Origin: Thermoproteota archaeon
GTDB taxonomy: Archaea > Thermoproteota > Methanomethylicia > Methanomethylicales > Methanomethylicaceae
Assembly (NCBI GenBank): GCA_029887795.1
Contig: JARXPE010000010.1
Location: 1-45,023 of the forward strand
DNA: 45,023 bases
Direction of reading: 5' to 3'
The stretch's first letter is position 1; the number at the start of each line of letters is the position of its first letter. Below, in pieces: positions 40,636 through 45,023 of this stretch. Under the pieces are notes generated by a model. That model made no database searches and was not told where the DNA came from. It saw only the letters and a list, made by a program, of their open reading frames with translations. The position numbers were made by a program, and so were the translations under genes.

Positions 40636-42342
40636 ATGATGGACTCTATGATCGACAGAGAAGGGTGCCGCTCATGGATCGCCTCAGCGTCATTGCTACT
40701 CAATTCCTTCTTATTGATATCACGCCTCCCTTTGCCCATTTACTACCTCTCTCATAAAACGATGCTCCCGTTGAGCCTGCCTTCTCCAATTCCGCCCTAT
40801 TTTTACCCCATTTTATCCTCGATCTTATTTTTAGCGGCGGTCTTCCTCAGCCCGACTAGGAATATTCGGATGAGGTTCATTTTGGCTTCCCTTGTTGTCT
40901 CATGGGCAGTCCTCTCCGATTATGGATATATGCCTCCTTTACTGTTGATCGCTGGAATACTCTATGCACAGATCCAAAATCGTAGCCTCGGCAGACTTTT
41001 TTCCCCAACAATAAAGCTCTTCTCAGCCGTAACGGTCCCCTTACTCCTAATCTCCCTCTCATCATACCTACCATTGAAGGTGGATCTGCCATTCCTAAGC
41101 TACGCCCTCTGGCTGAATCTCTCGCCAACCCTCCTCTACCCTTTCATAACACTCGCCTCGTTCATAATGGCTGCCCTCTCCTTACTATATGTCATAATTA
41201 AAAGACCTAAAATCCCGAGCATCATAACATGCTCGGCAAACCCTCAAAATAACCCCGCCCCCTTCCTCCTCACTCTGGTCCTCTCGATTTGCCTCTCACT
41301 AATACCTCACCTCCCACAGGTGAACCCGTCTTGGGCTTTAGTGGGGGTCGACTCCCCCCATTATGTCAAATACGTTGAGGCTGTCTCGTCCCGGACGCTC
41401 GGTCAGAACCAAGTGGGACCTTACTATCCCTTCAACACTGAACGTTCCCTTACGATCATACTCATCTATGCCCTGTCTTTTGTTACTGGTGTGGAGCCTG
41501 CTGTAAAGATCTTCCCGGTCTTCCTCTCCGCCCTATTTTCAGTCTCCACATTTCTCCTCGCCAGAGCGATCTTCAAAGACGACAGAGTTTCCGTTCTCTC
41601 TGCCTTCTTCGCAGCAACATCTTTCAACCTAACGTCTGGCTACTACTCAGCCATACTAGCGAACTGGCTCTCGCTCTCCTTTGCCTTTATGTACTTCTCC
41701 CTCCTTCTGAAGGATCCCACTTCAACCTCACCGAAGAATTCGCTGTTGCTTTTTATTCTGCTCGAGCTGTCTTGGCTCTCCCATGCGTGGACATGGGACT
41801 TCGTCCTTCTCATCTCCATCGGCTACATGTTGTCTCTGGCACTCATCAGCAGGAACCCGCTCCGCTACCTCGCTTTGAATAGATACGCGATCCTCCCGCT
41901 GGTGCTCTCTTTTGCCATAGACAGGGTTAAGCAGACAATGTTTGGAACAGGCGGCGCCATAGAGGCTGGGACCGCTGTCTCGGCAAGATATCTTGGGGTG
42001 GAGTACCTCCTCTCCTCGTTCAAGAACATGGTATTTTCATTTCAGTTTTATGTTGGGGGGTTCTACAGCAACCTTTTAGTGATAATGCTCACACTGGCGG
42101 GCTTGTATTTCTTATTCAGATCCTTAGACCAACGGAAACTATTAATACTGTGCTGGGTGTCCGTTTTGGCAGTACCTTTTCTTATAATTGATCTGGAACT
42201 AGTCTGGAGGATACTGTACATGTTGCCCGCCCCGTTCATATGCGGATATGCCCTGCACTCCCTCCGAAGTAAGGCGCTCTACGTCACGGCGGTCCTTTGG
42301 CAGATTAACTACGTGGTCTATTGCCTTACTGCCATATTTTGA
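40636..42342 (+). CDS. Multi-pass GT-C-type membrane glycosyltransferase
   Basis: 568 residues with about 12-14 membrane segments. An external-loop motif GVDSPHYVKYVE (Asp239, His242) after a long segment is like the first metal motif of GT-C enzymes (AglB, PMT, ALG types), and WLSHAWTWDF resembles another conserved external piece. There is no WWDYG, so it is not an oligosaccharyltransferase. It probably transfers sugars from a polyprenyl donor to surface glycans or proteins. Tandem ATGs at 40636 and 40639, with a TATA that suggests a nearly leaderless message. It stands upstream of the two exported proteins but is separated by 434 bases. Confidence 0.7.
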   Translation: MMDSMIDREGCRSWIASASLLLNSFLLISRLPLPIYYLSHKTMLPLSLPSPIPPYFYPILSSILFLAAVFLSPTRNIRMRFILASLVVSWAVLSDYGYMPPLLLIAGILYAQIQNRSLGRLFSPTIKLFSAVTVPLLLISLSSYLPLKVDLPFLSYALWLNLSPTLLYPFITLASFIMAALSLLYVIIKRPKIPSIITCSANPQNNPAPFLLTLVLSICLSLIPHLPQVNPSWALVGVDSPHYVKYVEAVSSRTLGQNQVGPYYPFNTERSLTIILIYALSFVTGVEPAVKIFPVFLSALFSVSTFLLARAIFKDDRVSVLSAFFAATSFNLTSGYYSAILANWLSLSFAFMYFSLLLKDPTSTSPKNSLLLFILLELSWLSHAWTWDFVLLISIGYMLSLALISRNPLRYLALNRYAILPLVLSFAIDRVKQTMFGTGGAIEAGTAVSARYLGVEYLLSSFKNMVFSFQFYVGGFYSNLLVIMLTLAGLYFLFRSLDQRKLLILCWVSVLAVPFLIIDLELVWRILYMLPAPFICGYALHSLRSKALYVTAVLWQINYVVYCLTAIF

Positions 42343-42776
42343 CCCAAGCCATCGCTGGTTTTTGAATAACCGCGCAACCTTAAAAAATAGCCTTAAACTC
42401 GAAATCTGGTGGAAATTTCGTTAAGAGGTTAATTCCCATATAATCTTTCTCCTGAATGTTTATGATTGCGGCATAACCTACGCAGTAGAACTAATTACAA
42501 AATTTATTTCCAAAGCCCACAACTTGTCTCGAGGGGGTCTCAGCCCTTCTTGGGGAAACCGAATCTGTATTTGTGTTGGTTTTAAGATATCTTGCGATCC
42601 AATAATTCTAAAACTATTCCTTTGAAAAGCAAATTTTTTCAATTATAATATTAATATAATTTTTTTAATTAGTATTTATAAATAATGTTAAAAAAATTTT
42701 TTAAATTAATAATTTATTATCAATTTACACCAATAATCCTTAAATACTTTCATATACAAACAAAAAAGCACATTAG
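42343..42776. other. 434-base AT-rich gap before the surface-protein genes
   Basis: The first part is mixed sequence with small hairpins: CGAAAT/ATTTCG (42400-42420, nine-base loop), which may end the glycosyltransferase message, and GAGGG/CCCTT (42531-42548). From about 42620 it is almost pure A/T (poly-T and poly-A runs). No coding gene is supported. A long 5' region like this is common upstream of highly expressed surface genes. Confidence 0.5.
42740..42746 (+). promoter_or_regulatory. TATA box for the exported-protein operon
   Basis: TTAAATA lies 34 bases before the GTG at 42777 and gives a leader of fewer than 10 bases. It is the only strong box at the right distance in the AT-rich tract. 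Confidence 0.55.
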
Positions 42777-43358
42777 GTGACGAACTTGCCTTCTGAACAA
42801 GTAGTTTATACCATCGTTATTGATGGTAAGCGACTTCTCGCTATATCTCTAGTCATAGCAACCATAATCTCCTTTGCAAGCATATACGTATCGGGCTACA
42901 TAACCCAAGAGAAGTCCCTTCCCCTTCATGGAAAATCAGTTCTCATCAATGGTACTCCCGCTAACTTTGGCGATACTATGCCCTTAAATGCTAGTGCGCC
43001 ATTTCCCGTGAAATTCACAGTCGAGTTCGCCGAGGGATACTTCACTCCCTATGGTGCCTACTACGCGTCCCCCTATCAAGCCCCTCCAGGCGGATATTAT
43101 GCACTCTTCCCATCAGGCACTCAGTCTCATAGGGCCATACTTCAAATCTACAACAATATCACATTCTCTGCAGTCGAACTTGTAACTCAGGCAGGCTCCC
43201 TCCAGCCAGGAGGCACCATTACCTACGACTTCAACCTTAATCCCCTGACGCCTGGTGAGTACATCCTCAAGTTCATGATTTGGTCAGACTGGATCAGCCA
43301 AGGTGGTAGTAGAGTCGCTGACAACTCTGGTTCGTATGTAAAGTTGGTGGTGAGCTGA
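42777..43358 (+). CDS. Membrane-anchored exported protein, unknown function
   Basis: 193 residues. A short polar N terminus, then one hydrophobic segment at about 19-39 (LLAISLVIATIISFASIYVSG), then an extracellular beta-rich domain with a Tyr/Pro/Gly-rich loop (GAYYASPYQAPPGGYYALFP) and three sequons (NGT, NAS and NIT). It ends in a beta strand (SYVKLVVS). The GTG at 42777 is the likely start from a nearly leaderless message. It is one base before the large surface protein, so the two are probably an operon and may be partners on the cell surface. Confidence 0.65.
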   Translation: MTNLPSEQVVYTIVIDGKRLLAISLVIATIISFASIYVSGYITQEKSLPLHGKSVLINGTPANFGDTMPLNASAPFPVKFTVEFAEGYFTPYGAYYASPYQAPPGGYYALFPSGTQSHRAILQIYNNITFSAVELVTQAGSLQPGGTITYDFNLNPLTPGEYILKFMIWSDWISQGGSRVADNSGSYVKLVVS

Positions 43359-43359
43359 T

Positions 43360-45023
43360 ATGTTAATCTCTATTAACAAACTAATTAGGATGGGGTTTGG
43401 TCGTAGAGTAGGGAACCGCAGAATTTTCGGCCTTTATGCATTCTCTACTCTTGCTCTTTTACTTTTGATGGCGTTGGCGGTTCCAGTTCCGGTATACTCC
43501 CAGACCTTAAACATTCAATTTGACAGCGACACTAAAATTTACGCCCAAGGGGAAACAGCCAACATAGCCTTTATTTACTCTCCTAATGCCCCTGTGTTGA
43601 TAGAAATCAGGAATTCGAGTAGCTATCCCATCTTCGCATGGGAGGATACGACAAATTCTTCTGGTATGTTTGTGCTGCGTCTGAACATGTCATTTCCACC
43701 GGGGCAGTATACGCTATACGCAAAGGCTGATCAGGCTCAAAGTACCGAGACCTTCAAAATATCTCCTCCCTTCATCTCTGTACTCACACCCAAAGCGCTA
43801 AAGGCTGATCTCTCCCCAACCACCGTCTCGACACAGATCTACTACTACTTTAATGGCTCGACCATTCACATAGAGACTGGAGTCTACGCCCCCAACGACC
43901 ACTTCACCCTCATGGTAAATGCAACATCTTTAGGCCTCGGGACTACCAGCTACACCTCATCTAATGCTAACGAATCTGTCTTTCCATACCAAGATGGCAA
44001 GCTCTACAAATTCATAATAAACCTCACCGTTCCCAATAACTATCTCGATACGGGAGGCAAGGAAATAGATATAATAGCCACAGGAACTGGAGCCCAAGAC
44101 TTGAAAACCTTCATAGCCGTGCTTAACATAAACCCGCGCGAGGATCCGATGCTTGGACTATCGGGCTCAACCACAGACTTCAGGACCGTGACTGACTTCA
44201 CAGACATCACCAACCTCACCTTCGAGAAGTTCATAAATAACACTGCCATCGGCAAAATCATCTTCCTCGAATCCATAAACCTCTGCGATAACACAACCGT
44301 GAACGCTCTCATAAATCTCGGAAATAATCTTGATGTAGCACTAGCAAAGATGTCACTAAACACTGCCGCAGACGCATTGGCTGCTATGAATAAATCCTCA
44401 CAACTTTATATGTACAACCTGCCATTTGTCAACCCCCCTGGCATACTTAAGGACGGAGTCCCTGTGGTCCTATCAGGGCAGACCTCTGGCGGACCGGTTT
44501 ACGATCTATCTTGGAACAACGACACAAAGGTGCTCCAGTTCAAGGTGGCTCATTGGACGACCTATGAGGCAGAAGGTCTACCGCCCACAGTGACCATAAA
44601 CTCCCCGCAGAACACAACTTACGCGACCCCGTCTGTCCCGATCAATGTATCGGTCGTCGACCCATCTGGGGTGTCCCATGTTATAGCAGAGGTCAACGGG
44701 GCAAACAACTACACCTTGGTCCAATCCGGCGGCTACTACGTGAACTCTTCAACAATCACCTTCAACCAAGGGTCGAATGTCGTTAGGATCTATGCCAACG
44801 ACACTCTGAACAACATCATCTCCACCACCGTCTACTTCACCGTTGACTCAGTCCCACCAACCATATCCTCACTCTCACCCGCCGACGGCTCCACCGTCAC
44901 TACAACTACGCCCACCATAAGCGCCTCCTTCTCCGACAATGTTGCCGTTGACGCAGCCTCGGTTATCGTAAAGGTGGACGGAGTGGATGTGACTTCCAGT
45001 TCCACCATAACTCAGACCGGGTT
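43360..45023 (+). CDS. Large secreted surface protein with Ig-like repeats (3' end outside window)
   Basis: At least 554 residues, open to the window's edge. Signal peptide: hydrophobic 24-44 (GLYAFSTLALLLLMALAVPVP) with a likely cut after VYS. The mature part has beta-rich segments: an N-terminal domain (NIQFDSDTKIYAQGETANIA), a middle region with a helical stretch (DVALAKMSLNTAADALAAMN), then repeated bacterial-Ig-like units beginning PPTVTINSPQNTTY and PPTISSLSPADGS. About 17 N-X-S/T sequons are scattered through it, few Cys. This fits an S-layer-associated or adhesion-type glycoprotein, a natural AglB target. The frame begins at an ATG directly after the previous gene's stop. Confidence 0.8.
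   Translation, partial: MLISINKLIRMGFGRRVGNRRIFGLYAFSTLALLLLMALAVPVPVYSQTLNIQFDSDTKIYAQGETANIAFIYSPNAPVLIEIRNSSSYPIFAWEDTTNSSGMFVLRLNMSFPPGQYTLYAKADQAQSTETFKISPPFISVLTPKALKADLSPTTVSTQIYYYFNGSTIHIETGVYAPNDHFTLMVNATSLGLGTTSYTSSNANESVFPYQDGKLYKFIINLTVPNNYLDTGGKEIDIIATGTGAQDLKTFIAVLNINPREDPMLGLSGSTTDFRTVTDFTDITNLTFEKFINNTAIGKIIFLESINLCDNTTVNALINLGNNLDVALAKMSLNTAADALAAMNKSSQLYMYNLPFVNPPGILKDGVPVVLSGQTSGGPVYDLSWNNDTKVLQFKVAHWTTYEAEGLPPTVTINSPQNTTYATPSVPINVSVVDPSGVSHVIAEVNGANNYTLVQSGGYYVNSSTITFNQGSNVVRIYANDTLNNIISTTVYFTVDSVPPTISSLSPADGSTVTTTTPTISASFSDNVAVDAASVIVKVDGVDVTSSSTITQTG

Overview
The window is archaeal chromosome. CDP-archaeol synthase, the archaeal CoA route (pantoate kinase plus phosphopantothenate synthetase), PriS/PriL primase, PCNA, GINS, TFS, RpoL, RpoF, Csl4, Nop10, Pus10, SRP54, aIF5A, diphthamide synthase and an AglB oligosaccharyltransferase all have archaeal form. 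Start codons are a mix of ATG, GTG and TTG. Many genes carry a GGTGA or GAGGT ribosome site 5-8 bases upstream, and many overlap as ATGA, GTGA or TTGA. A corrinoid protein plus a MtaA/MtbA-type methyltransferase, next to two ferredoxin genes, suggests an anaerobe with methyl-group metabolism. A methylotrophic methanogen or a relative in the TACK group (Methanomethylicia or Bathyarchaeia type) is my best guess, but no mcr gene is in view and the lineage is inference.

Layout. 1-4.9 kb (+): tail of a RadB/RecA-like ATPase, carS, then the overlapping coaBC-pantoate kinase-phosphopantothenate synthetase-ECF S-component operon; one small membrane protein lies on the minus strand. 4.9-9.1 kb (+): a radical SAM/SPASM enzyme, then argG-argH. 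9.1-17.2 kb: topA with a tiny zinc protein (-), two small unknown genes and an orphan gcvH (+), a COG3199-type kinase and ileS (-). 17.2-19.3 kb (+): aglB.

19.5-35.7 kb is an almost unbroken minus-strand run of informational genes: Nop10, aIF2 alpha, S27e, L44e, GINS, PriS, PriL, PCNA, TFS, two less known genes, RpoL, Csl4, a METTL5-like methyltransferase, Dph2, L10e, a HemK2-like methyltransferase, KsgA, DUF655, RpoF, L21e, Pus10, a TrmY-like protein, SRP54 and aIF5A. It links replication, transcription, RNA modification and translation. The one real gap (27.33-27.57 kb) is rich in perfect hairpins and is the best candidate for an unannotated RNA or regulatory element.

35.8-38.9 kb is the metabolic island: two ferredoxin-type genes (+) facing the mtaC-mtaA pair (-). 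38.9-40.3 kb (+): NAD kinase and Nob1. 40.6-45.0 kb (+): a GT-C type membrane glycosyltransferase, an AT-rich gap, then two exported proteins, the second a large sequon-rich surface protein that runs off the end. Together with aglB they suggest an N-glycosylated cell surface.

The observations I would check first are the corrinoid/ferredoxin island, the TrmY-like protein whose cofactor loop is changed, the structured gap before dph2, and the substrate of the ECF component in the CoA operon.
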